Source: Dehalococcoidia bacterium UBA6495 (GTDB taxonomy: Bacteria > Chloroflexota > Dehalococcoidia > Lucifugimonadales > UBA826). Taken from it: a stretch of DNA of 35,219 nucleotides. The position numbers and the translations under genes are program-made. Each line of letters begins with the position of its first letter. The first letter of the stretch is position 1. The notes under the pieces were generated by a model. It did not search any database, had not been told where the DNA came from, and worked only from the letters and a program-made list of their open reading frames with translations. The stretch lies in the NCBI GenBank assembly GCA_002435305.1, contig DJMH01000053.1, positions 2,824-38,042 on the forward strand. The letters are read 5' to 3'. Below, in pieces: positions 15,149 through 23,191 of the stretch.

Positions 15149-16075
15149 CTAACTCACAGATACCTCTGTACACCACCCGCGATACTTAGGATTTTCACCT
15201 CGTATTGCCTTTTGATATATCTCGTTTATAGCCGACGTATACTCTCCGGTTTCTCCATCCGCTATATTCCTACTATCTAGTCTACCTACTGCCTGAATGT
15301 GTGCAGCTGTACCAGTTAAAAACACTTCATCGGCAAAATAAAGCTCGCTTCTCCTAATCCTTCTCTCAAGGACCTCCATCCCCAGGTCTTCTTTGGCAAT
15401 AGTAATTGCAGAGTCTCTTGTTATGCCAGTCAGATTATTATCAGAGACTGGGGGTATAACTAATTTTCCATCATTAATCATAAACAAATTCTCACCAGAG
15501 CCTTCTGAGACGAACCCGTCAGGAGTTAACATAATAGCCTCGTCAAATCCTGCCAAAGTAGCTTCAGTTTTTGCCAGTATGCTATTAACGTAGTGGCCTG
15601 AAATTTTGACACGTGGGGGTATGATCGTATCATCTATCCGGCGCCACGAGGAGGTGCAACAATTTAAAGCTCCGTCAGATTCTAGGTAGGCCCCAAATGG
15701 GACCATTATCAAAGTGAAATCACTACTGAGATCCTGCAATTTTAGATTGGCAATGAGTTCCTCGCTTTTATAGGCTAGAGGTCTGATATATAAATCCTGT
15801 TTGTAACCGCAAGCCTTTATCAAATTTTCAGTGATGTCGCAGAGTTCGTCTGCCGTTTTACCTATGTCCATCATCAACATCCTGCAGCCTAGCAACAATC
15901 TTATGTAATGTTCTCGCATTCGGTAGACGAACATCTTCTCTTCAGAGTCGCTCCAATTACCTCTGATACCTTCAAAGACAGCCGTTCCATAATGCAACGC
16001 ATGTGTCATTACATTCACATTTGCTTGTTCAATAGGAACTATCTGTCCTCGAAAATAGGCAAGGGATTGTGACAT
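15149..16075 (-). CDS. ilvE: Branched-chain-amino-acid aminotransferase IlvE
   Basis: A 308-residue fold-IV PLP aminotransferase, catalysing the last step of valine, leucine and isoleucine synthesis and the first step of their breakdown. The N-terminus has HALHYGTAVFEGIRG (26-40). Lys157 in PPRVKISGHYVNSILAKTEA is the PLP lysine. The C-terminal part contains VSEGSGENLFMI, LTGITRDSAI and DEVFLTGTAAHI, all family signatures. AGAGGAGA lies six bases before the ATG. A TATAAT box stands 35 bases upstream, so this gene probably starts its own transcript together with the two downstream membrane-protein genes. Confidence 0.94.
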   Translation of the reverse strand: MSQSLAYFRGQIVPIEQANVNVMTHALHYGTAVFEGIRGNWSDSEEKMFVYRMREHYIRLLLGCRMLMMDIGKTADELCDITENLIKACGYKQDLYIRPLAYKSEELIANLKLQDLSSDFTLIMVPFGAYLESDGALNCCTSSWRRIDDTIIPPRVKISGHYVNSILAKTEATLAGFDEAIMLTPDGFVSEGSGENLFMINDGKLVIPPVSDNNLTGITRDSAITIAKEDLGMEVLERRIRRSELYFADEVFLTGTAAHIQAVGRLDSRNIADGETGEYTSAINEIYQKAIRGENPKYRGWCTEVSVS

Positions 16076-16109
16076 TTAAGTCTCCTCTATATTCACAAAA
16101 TTGTCGCTT

Positions 16110-16115
16110 ATTATA
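16110..16115 (-). promoter_or_regulatory. -10 box of a probable ilvE promoter
   Basis: A perfect TATAAT on the minus strand, 35 bases before the ilvE ATG, inside the 69-base gap after moeA. The hexamer 17 bases upstream (TGTAAT) is a poor -35. Confidence 0.38.
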
Positions 16116-16144
16116 AGTTGTAATTAATCTCGATTACAGCAATA

Positions 16145-17422
16145 TCAATCGTCGAGCATAATGACGGTTACTATATCACCGGGGTCTTTGCTCTCTTCTT
16201 CCTCTGGGCATATGGCGAGACCATTAGCATGAACCATGGAAGTTAGAATATTTGAATCTTGATGGCCGGTGGTTTTAGCCGTATAACCATCTTCAGTTTG
16301 TTCAACTATAACTCTTGCGTAAACTCGGCGTGAATCATAGTTCACTATCGAATCTTTTAATACGGCCTGGATAGTAGGCCGGGGCATGTTGGTTTTACCC
16401 ATCATTTTCAGAATTGCTGGTCTACAAAATTGTTCAAAAGCTACGAGGGAACTGACTGGATTGCCAGGTAGCCCAATTAACGGCACGGCTGTATCGGAAT
16501 CTCTATTCAATGTGCCAAAAGCCAACGGTTTGGCCGGTCTCATTCGGACCGACCAGAACTGTAAATCTCCATGTTCTGACATTACATCTTTAACCATGTC
16601 ATAATCGCCTTTGGAAACACCGGCCGAGGAGATAACTAAATCACTTTCCATCGCTGCCCTAAGCTTGTCACGGACTGATTCCATCTCATCTCGAGCTATC
16701 CCAATGTACTTTGGTATAGCTCCCAGCTGCCTTACAGAAGCAATAATGGAGCTCGAATTACTATCGAATATCTTGCCCTCAGCAGGTTTTTCCCCAGGGG
16801 TGAGCAATTCATTTCCGGTCGAAAGTACTGAAACCACAGGCTTTCTAATGGCTCGGACATGAGACATACCCATAGAGGCAAGAACTCCCACAGTAGCCGC
16901 CGTGATTATATGACCTTCCAGCAACACGGAATCACCCTTCTTTATATCCTTGCCTTTTGCTCGTACGTTAGTTCCCGGAAAGGCAGGTATTCTTATGCCT
17001 ATTTCGGCCAATCCACCAGGTTTTGAAAATTCCTTTTCTGTCGTTTCTTCGAAAGGTATCACTGCGTCACAATGTTCTGGAATGGGGGCTCCTGTCATAA
17101 TTCTTGAGGCTGTTCCGGATCTTAATTGTTTCCTTGGCAAAGATCCTGCGGGGATAGTTTCGAGTATTTCAAGCACTACTGGATGTTGATATGTTGCCGT
17201 TGATACGTCAATTGACCGGACTGCATATCCATCCATTGCCGAATTATCCAAGGGAGGTATGTTTATTCCAGACCTAATCTGATCCGCGATCACCAAACCT
17301 AATGCATCAGTGATTAGGAAATTTTGGGCATCAAGAACTCCGAATTGATTCAAAATATGATCCCTAGCCTCCTCCACGCTAAGCATATCTTCGTGATGAT
17401 GTCCATAATGATGTGTGACCAT
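16145..17422 (-). CDS. moeA: Molybdopterin molybdenumtransferase MoeA
   Basis: A 425-residue protein that inserts molybdate into adenylylated molybdopterin. It shows LSVEEARDHIL at the start, the conserved INIPPLDNSAMDGYAVR (about 54-70), GTASRIMTGAPIPEHCDAVIPFE, the MoCF-binding fold VSVLSTGNELL with SSAGVSKGDYD, and the GLPGNPVSS loop. Domain IV ends the protein. The first 12 residues are unusual: MVTHHYGHHHED has five histidines and could bind metal; the domain proper begins at Met13 or just after. The gene follows pheT by 26 bases, probably in the same transcript. It implies that the cell makes molybdoenzymes, although none is encoded here. Confidence 0.93.
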   Translation of the reverse strand: MVTHHYGHHHEDMLSVEEARDHILNQFGVLDAQNFLITDALGLVIADQIRSGINIPPLDNSAMDGYAVRSIDVSTATYQHPVVLEILETIPAGSLPRKQLRSGTASRIMTGAPIPEHCDAVIPFEETTEKEFSKPGGLAEIGIRIPAFPGTNVRAKGKDIKKGDSVLLEGHIITAATVGVLASMGMSHVRAIRKPVVSVLSTGNELLTPGEKPAEGKIFDSNSSSIIASVRQLGAIPKYIGIARDEMESVRDKLRAAMESDLVISSAGVSKGDYDMVKDVMSEHGDLQFWSVRMRPAKPLAFGTLNRDSDTAVPLIGLPGNPVSSLVAFEQFCRPAILKMMGKTNMPRPTIQAVLKDSIVNYDSRRVYARVIVEQTEDGYTAKTTGHQDSNILTSMVHANGLAICPEEEESKDPGDIVTVIMLDD

Positions 17423-17448
17423 TGGGATAAATCGCTTTATCTTTTGTT

Positions 17449-19884
17449 TCAGGAATACCGTTCTGAAATTTTGTATTGGTGTTCGAGAGATTTGATTATT
17501 TGAACATGAGCCCTATCTATCTCTTTTGCAGATAAGGTTTTTTCTTTTGACTGAAATACGATTCTCATTGTTAGGGAGTATTTTCCGTCTGGCACCTCGG
17601 CACCCTCGTATTTATCTATGGGGAATGAATCAGCCACAAGTTTGTTTTTCATGATAGTGCTTACGATCGACTCAGAATCGACTTCTTTACTAGATATCAG
17701 GGCCAAATCCCTAAATGACGACGGGTATCGACTAGGTTCTGAGTAGTTTACAGATTGGACCTGTGCCACCGTTTGGATTGCCTCCAGGAAAAGGTGGAAA
17801 ATTACAACGGGGCTAGCAGAGAGATCATAAAATTCACTCAGATCAGATTTCAATTCACCGATATGTCCGATTAAAACCTCATTAAGAAAAATATCCGCTG
17901 TTTTACCTGTTTCGTAAATGGTTCCATCACTTTTGGCAAACGACAAAGCCCCGCTCAACCCACGGAATATGTGTTCAACTATGCCTTTCGCGTCAAAAAA
18001 ATCCATAAGCCGATCTGATTCCAACCAAAAATCCGTGGAAGCGCTAAATCCTGTAATGGCACCGACGATTTGTTCTTTTTCTACAGGCATAGAGTCGATT
18101 TCGTCTGTCTGCAAAGGAAGGAATACTCGTCCGATTTCAAATATTCTAAGTCCAGTTTGCTGGTCCGTACGCCTGTTTCTAGACAATGTTTCAAGAACAT
18201 TGGGTACCAATGTGGGTCGGAGATATTTTTTGGAGACATCCAACGGGTTCGCGATCGATATAGGTTGCTGATCACTAGAAATTGAATCAAATAAATTTAT
18301 GGTCTCAAGATCTGTAATGGAGTACGAAATGGTCTCGTTCATTCCGGCAGATACGAGTCTATCTCTCATATGCTCCCTCACTGCCTGAGGGTTTTCGGAA
18401 CCTTGGCTTGGAATAGGGGAGGCTAAAGGACTAGTGGGCAAATTATCATACCCATATATACGAGCATATTCTTCGATGATGTCGTCTTGTATTGAAATAT
18501 CTGACCTCCAGATTGGAGGGCTCACATTGATGACCTGGGGCACATCTTCTTCTATTTTCTCAAAGCCAAGTCTCTTTATAATATTCCATATATCTTTCAT
18601 GGCCACCGGAACACCCAGTATCTTCTCGAATCGGGCTTCGGTAATTTCAATTGTTTTAATATGGTAGGGGGCACTGAAAGTATCTATGATGCCTTCGGCT
18701 GGTATCCCGCCACACCATTGACTAATGAGATATGTAGCCCTTTTCAATGCGATAGGGGCAAGTTCATGTCGTATATCCCGCTCAAACCGATATGAGGCCT
18801 CTGTATTGAGGCCGAGGACGCTTCTTGTAGCCCTAGTATTCGCAGCATTAAAATTAGCCGCCTCCAAAAATATGTCTGTTGTATCTTCATCTATTTCAGT
18901 ATTTACGCCTCCAATAATTCCGGCGAGCCCAATAGGTTTGGATATATCAGCTATAACCAGCATCGGGGGAGTAAGTGTTCTACGCTGAGAATCGAGAGTT
19001 TGCAATAGTTCAGATTCAGAAGCCTGTCTAACTATAATTTCATCTCCTTCTAACTTGTTAAAGTCAAATGCGTGCAATGGTTGACCGTATTCCAACATCA
19101 CATAGTTAGTTATATCTACTATGTTATTAATTGGTCGATGCCCTGATTTAACTAATACATCCTGAAGCCATAAAGGCGAAGGGGCAACCGTAACATTTTC
19201 GATAAACGAACCAGTGTATCTTGGGCAGTTAAGGGGATCTTGTATTGATATTTTTATGCGGTCATCTATCTTCGTATCCCCACTTTGGTACGAAGATTCC
19301 GGTTCAGTAATATTTTTTCCAAGTAGAGCTGCAATTTCGTATGCAGTACCGATGATGGACAAACAGTCAGGACGATTTGGCGTCAGTTCAGTGTCAAAAA
19401 TCGAATCAGACAACAAATCTTTGGCCGGAGTACCAGTAACACATTCATCATCCAACACCAATATCCCACCGTCGTCTTCTCCAATACCTAGTTCTAAAGC
19501 AGAGCAAACCATTCCTTTCGATTCAATTCCCCGAATATTGGCACCTTTTAAAATTTCTTGTTTCCTTGACCTTGGGTTAAAAAGAGTAGCGCCTTCTTTT
19601 GCAAACACTATTTTTTGTCCAACCTTTAAATTTGGGGCGCCGCACACTACTTTTGCCTTTTCTCCTTTTCCAAGATCTAGCGTGGGAAGTCTGAGTCGGT
19701 CTGCGTTGGGATGTGGCTCTAATTGGATAACCTGAGCTACAACCAGAGAGTCAGAGTCCCACTTGTCGCCAATATGTTCTATAGAACCGACTTCTAAACC
19801 TGCCATTGTTAACGAGTGAGCTAAATCTGTGACCTCAGAGTCTATTTCAACATAGTTGCGCAGCCAAGAAAGTGGAATCTTCAT
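17449..19884 (-). CDS. pheT: Phenylalanine-tRNA ligase beta subunit PheT
   Basis: The 811-residue beta chain of the bacterial (alpha-beta)2 phenylalanyl-tRNA synthetase, of normal length. Domain order: N-terminal B1 with MKIPLSWLRNYVEI, tRNA-binding EMAP-type domain (about 40-150: VVAQVIQLEPHPNADRLRL, VVCGAPN, VGQKIVFA), the B3/B4 editing domain (GLAGIIGG, FLEAANFN), the B5 domain with SPPIWRSDI, a catalytic-like core, and the C-terminal anticodon-binding FDX-ACB domain (SEPSRYPSSFRDLALI to SAKEIDRAH). It lies 13 bases after pheS and 26 before moeA. Confidence 0.97.
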   Translation of the reverse strand: MKIPLSWLRNYVEIDSEVTDLAHSLTMAGLEVGSIEHIGDKWDSDSLVVAQVIQLEPHPNADRLRLPTLDLGKGEKAKVVCGAPNLKVGQKIVFAKEGATLFNPRSRKQEILKGANIRGIESKGMVCSALELGIGEDDGGILVLDDECVTGTPAKDLLSDSIFDTELTPNRPDCLSIIGTAYEIAALLGKNITEPESSYQSGDTKIDDRIKISIQDPLNCPRYTGSFIENVTVAPSPLWLQDVLVKSGHRPINNIVDITNYVMLEYGQPLHAFDFNKLEGDEIIVRQASESELLQTLDSQRRTLTPPMLVIADISKPIGLAGIIGGVNTEIDEDTTDIFLEAANFNAANTRATRSVLGLNTEASYRFERDIRHELAPIALKRATYLISQWCGGIPAEGIIDTFSAPYHIKTIEITEARFEKILGVPVAMKDIWNIIKRLGFEKIEEDVPQVINVSPPIWRSDISIQDDIIEEYARIYGYDNLPTSPLASPIPSQGSENPQAVREHMRDRLVSAGMNETISYSITDLETINLFDSISSDQQPISIANPLDVSKKYLRPTLVPNVLETLSRNRRTDQQTGLRIFEIGRVFLPLQTDEIDSMPVEKEQIVGAITGFSASTDFWLESDRLMDFFDAKGIVEHIFRGLSGALSFAKSDGTIYETGKTADIFLNEVLIGHIGELKSDLSEFYDLSASPVVIFHLFLEAIQTVAQVQSVNYSEPSRYPSSFRDLALISSKEVDSESIVSTIMKNKLVADSFPIDKYEGAEVPDGKYSLTMRIVFQSKEKTLSAKEIDRAHVQIIKSLEHQYKISERYS

Positions 19885-19897
19885 AAATAGGAACCTG

Positions 19898-20959
19898 CTA
19901 AGAAAACTGCTTTAAAAATTTAATATCATTCGAATAGAAATGCCTAATATCGTCAATTCCATGCTTTAGCATTGCTATTCGTTCAGCTCCCATACCCCAG
20001 GCAAATCCGCTGTATATTTCGGGATCATAACCTACCCCTGCCAGTACCTTTGGGTGCACCATACCGGCTCCCATAATTTCGATCCATCCCGTATTACCAC
20101 ACACTCGGCAACCATTCCCTTCGCATATGAAGCAATCAATGGAAACTTCAGCTCCTGGTTCAACAAACGGGAAGAAATCGCATCTAAACCTGGCTTTCCT
20201 CTTATCACCGAAAATTCTTCTCGCAAACTCCTCTAGAGTAGCTTTCAGATTGGCAAAAGTTATGTCTTTATCAACTGCTAATCCTTCGATCTGGCAAAAT
20301 TGCCATTCGTGAGTGGCATCTGTGGCTTCGTATCTGTATGTCTTCCCGGGAACCACCACTCGAACTGGAGGGGGCTGCGATTCCATGGTCCTAATTTGCA
20401 TTGGTGAGGTATGAGTCCTCAAAAGTAATGGGCGAGAACCGTCGGCCAGTTCCCTATCAATCCATAAGCTGTTCCACATGTCCCTCGCTGGGTGCTCTTT
20501 TGGAATATTTAATTTCTGAAAATTGTATGTGTCTAATTCCACTTCCGGTCCTTCGATGGTCTGGAAACCCATTGATTCAAAGACTTGGCATATTTCCCTA
20601 ACAACAGCTGTTGTCGGGTGGAGGCTTCCTAATGCTATATTCCTTCCAGGTAAAGTCACGTCCGAAAAACCAGATTCGTTTCCTGTTCGAATACTGTCAC
20701 GGTTTTCAATATCAGCTTTATGATCTTTGTACGCTTTTGTTAACACATCTTTTAGAGAATTAGCTTCGCTACCAGCTTCTTTTCGGCTATCCACAGGCAA
20801 ATTGGAAATACCCCGTAACAATCCTGTGACTGTTCCGTTACGTCCGAGTATGTCAATTCTCCAAGACTCGAGCTCGTCTAGGGTCCCGATTTGAGAAAGG
20901 GAAGATAAGGCCTTCTGTTCTATTTGGGTCCGTACTTCAATGTATGATTTTTCGTCCAT
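19898..20959 (-). CDS. pheS: Phenylalanine-tRNA ligase alpha subunit PheS
   Basis: The 353-residue catalytic chain of class II phenylalanyl-tRNA synthetase. The N-terminal coiled-coil (about 1-90) includes GRNGTVTGLLRG. Motif 2 region reads RTHTSPMQIRTM and YRYEATDATHEWQFCQIEG; motif 3 reads GFAWGMGAERIAMLKHGIDDIR. A cysteine-rich loop, CFICEGNGCRVCGNTGW, precedes the MGAGMVHP strand, as in many bacterial PheS. The frame also has a TTG at 20974, five codons upstream; ATG 20959 is chosen as the commoner start, but neither has a clear ribosome binding site. It is the first gene of pheS-pheT-moeA. No T-box is seen in the 200-base leader. Confidence 0.96.
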   Translation of the reverse strand: MDEKSYIEVRTQIEQKALSSLSQIGTLDELESWRIDILGRNGTVTGLLRGISNLPVDSRKEAGSEANSLKDVLTKAYKDHKADIENRDSIRTGNESGFSDVTLPGRNIALGSLHPTTAVVREICQVFESMGFQTIEGPEVELDTYNFQKLNIPKEHPARDMWNSLWIDRELADGSRPLLLRTHTSPMQIRTMESQPPPVRVVVPGKTYRYEATDATHEWQFCQIEGLAVDKDITFANLKATLEEFARRIFGDKRKARFRCDFFPFVEPGAEVSIDCFICEGNGCRVCGNTGWIEIMGAGMVHPKVLAGVGYDPEIYSGFAWGMGAERIAMLKHGIDDIRHFYSNDIKFLKQFS

Positions 20960-21009
20960 TAGTTCATCTGGCAATTCATATGTTTCAATTCAACAAAAGA
21001 TAGGCGCAA

Positions 21010-21015
21010 ATTATA
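21010..21015 (-). promoter_or_regulatory. -10 box of a probable pheST promoter
   Basis: TATAAT on the minus strand, about 50 bases upstream of pheS, in the 224-base divergent gap with the mscS-like gene. No good -35 box is visible at 16-18 bases. A second TATAAT (21141-21146, plus strand) in the same gap could serve mscS, also without a clear -35. No attenuator or T-box was found. Confidence 0.33.
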
Positions 21016-21183
21016 CCTCACTACTAAAATCTTATCGGATAATAGTTCTGACATATATTAGGGAAATGAAATAATCCTCTGTTTTCAAGAATTTCATAGA
21101 ATTTGGCTAAAACTCAGCAACAAGATTCCAATTCTAACCTTATAATATCTAATGTAACCCTAAATTTGTGAACGGTAATTAGA

Positions 21184-22311
21184 ATGGATATAAACCAATT
21201 AACTGATTCTTCCTTCATCGGGGCCATAGCCGCCGGCCTCATTCTAGCTGCTTTTGTGACCCTAGCAATACTCCTTCGGGTAATATTGGCTATTTTGACA
21301 AAACGTACAAACAAGGATAATGCTGACCGACTCTTGTTGGTGATAGTTGGTTCTATTAAAGGCCCCACTGTTTTATTCGTCATAACTTTGGGATTGCTGT
21401 TCGGATATTTCACTATTTCAAGAATAGAGGAGGGGATATTCGCCTCTCTGAACGGAACGAGCGAATATGCTTTCCAGCTCTGGAAGGTCTTGGCAATTTT
21501 CATCGCAACATTCACTACTTCTCACCTCGCTGATCGAACAATCAGGTGGTATTTAAGAAATGTGGCAATGAATACGGCTACGACCCTGGATGACACTTTG
21601 CTTCCCATATTCAGAAGAGTATTGCCGATAACGATATATGCGATAGGTGGCCTAGTCGCTATAGACAGTTTAGGAATATCCGCCAGTCCAATACTAGCCG
21701 GTTTAGGCATAGGCGGCTTGGCCGTCGCTTTGGCAGTTCAACCAACCTTAAGTAATTTTTTTGCAGGGACATATGTTGTCACTGAAGGAGAATTAAAGAC
21801 AGGTGATTTTATAGAATTAGACGGTGGGCCATCGGGTTATGTGGAAAGCGTGGGTTGGCGAAGTACCAAAATTCGGACCCGGTTTAATAATCTGGTGATT
21901 ATTCCAAACTCTCGTATGGCGGGAAGTATTGTAACTAACTATTTCAGTCCCACCCCAGCGATGAACATAATAGTTACTTGTGGGGTGAGCTATGAATCTG
22001 ACTTGAGTCACGTGGAGACTATTGCCCTGGAAGAGGCGACATCCCTGGTAAAAGAGTCTCCTCATTCCGTTAAAAATGTTGAACCATTTTTCGGATTCTC
22101 AAATTTCGGTGATTCGAATATAGATTTTTTTGTCTTTGTACAAGCTGTGGATCGTCAGGGCACTTTCACATTGAAAAGCGAGCTAATGAAAAGAATACAT
22201 GCTAGGTTCGCTTCTGAAGGAATCGAAATCAATTACCCAGTTCGAAAACTTGTGATGCCAGAGGAATTTAATCCTGAGGAATTTATTGCTCCAGCAAAAC
22301 CTGAAAATTAA
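21184..22311 (+). CDS. MscS-family mechanosensitive ion channel
   Basis: A 375-residue small-conductance mechanosensitive channel. N-terminal membrane helices lie at about 13-37, 55-80 and 90-113, followed by the pore helix region (about 140-190) with GLGIGGLAVALAVQPTLSNFFAG, the glycine/alanine-rich packing surface. The beta domain has ELKTGDFIEL, GYVESVGWRSTKIRTRFNNLVIIPNSRM, and the C-terminal alpha/beta domain ends with the IEINYPVRKL pattern. Such channels open under membrane tension to release solutes on osmotic downshock. The start ATG has only a weak ribosome binding site. The gene stands alone, divergent from pheST and convergent with the DNA glycosylase gene. Confidence 0.9.
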   Translation: MDINQLTDSSFIGAIAAGLILAAFVTLAILLRVILAILTKRTNKDNADRLLLVIVGSIKGPTVLFVITLGLLFGYFTISRIEEGIFASLNGTSEYAFQLWKVLAIFIATFTTSHLADRTIRWYLRNVAMNTATTLDDTLLPIFRRVLPITIYAIGGLVAIDSLGISASPILAGLGIGGLAVALAVQPTLSNFFAGTYVVTEGELKTGDFIELDGGPSGYVESVGWRSTKIRTRFNNLVIIPNSRMAGSIVTNYFSPTPAMNIIVTCGVSYESDLSHVETIALEEATSLVKESPHSVKNVEPFFGFSNFGDSNIDFFVFVQAVDRQGTFTLKSELMKRIHARFASEGIEINYPVRKLVMPEEFNPEEFIAPAKPEN

Positions 22312-22333
22312 ATTATTCGACTTAATTCAGATG

Positions 22334-23191
22334 TTAGATTAGCCTTCTTTGGTGAAAAAGATACTGGTTGGCATATCCGGCGAATTCACCAAAATGGATT
22401 TGAGCCCAATCTCGAAGTTTGGTGTCAGGAATGGGCTCGTCAGAATCATTGAGATAATTTTCCCGCAGGACACGTTTTATCCATACGTCGACCGGAAATG
22501 CTTGAAGTTTATCCATTGAAAATAACAAAACACAGTTGGCTACCTTATCTCCCACCCCTGGAAATTTAAGTAATTCAGTTAATGCTTCCTGGTATTCCAA
22601 AAACCTGAAACTTTTAAGGTCTATTTCATCTCTAACAACCGATTCGGCTACTTTTGCCACGTACTTGGCCCGAAAACCTAACCCGATCTTCCTTAATCCT
22701 AACTCCCCAATCTCTGAAATAGAAACCGGTTCAGGAAAAGAGTAAAAATAGCCAAATTGATCTCTGATTCTTTCTCCGCAGGTTTCTGATAACCCTTTCA
22801 CCAAAGATTTGATTCTCGGAATATTATTGTTTGCCGAGCAAATGAATGTTACGAGGCATTCCCAAGGATCCTGTCTTAAAATATGAAGCCCTTCATACAA
22901 ATCTTTTGCCTGAGTGAAATAGGTATCCGATGATAATTGGGAATAAATTAGTTGTAAATCATCCTCTAGCCGAAGATATTTTTTTATAAATCCAACATCA
23001 AAGGAGTCCCCACTCTCTGAACTAAAGTGTATCCCATCTTCTTTTTGACTTAACCTTACTCTGACACCATCTAGAATCCCTTCATGCGCCTCCCCATTTA
23101 GTATGGGATGCCATCTGAAAGCCTGTCCGCTATAAAGGGTTTCGGCGAGAGCGTACGGGTATTTGGAAGACAGTATCAACTTAAATACCAA
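22334..23191 (-). CDS. OGG1-type 8-oxoguanine DNA glycosylase/AP lyase
   Basis: A 285-residue bifunctional glycosylase of the OGG1/OGG family, which removes 8-oxoguanine opposite cytosine and nicks the strand. The N-terminal OGG_N domain includes SGQAFRWHP (21-29). It then has LRQDPWECLVTFICSANNNIPRIK (105-128). The helix-hairpin-helix-GPD motif LLKFPGVGDKVANCV carries the catalytic Lys216, and PVDVW the catalytic Asp235. Eukaryote-like OGG1 is found in scattered bacteria in place of MutM. A TTG at 23191 serves as start, overlapping the end of the upstream helicase gene by 11 bases, so the two are translationally coupled. Confidence 0.92.
   Translation of the reverse strand: MVFKLILSSKYPYALAETLYSGQAFRWHPILNGEAHEGILDGVRVRLSQKEDGIHFSSESGDSFDVGFIKKYLRLEDDLQLIYSQLSSDTYFTQAKDLYEGLHILRQDPWECLVTFICSANNNIPRIKSLVKGLSETCGERIRDQFGYFYSFPEPVSISEIGELGLRKIGLGFRAKYVAKVAESVVRDEIDLKSFRFLEYQEALTELLKFPGVGDKVANCVLLFSMDKLQAFPVDVWIKRVLRENYLNDSDEPIPDTKLRDWAQIHFGEFAGYANQYLFHQRRLI

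Noticed and set aside
19214..19735. A 173-residue plus-strand frame within pheT
   Set aside because: It lies wholly antisense to a clear PheT coding sequence and has no recognisable domain.
20975..21183. A T-box or Phe attenuator before pheS
   Set aside because: No T-box sequence, specifier hairpin or Phe-rich leader peptide was seen on the minus strand.
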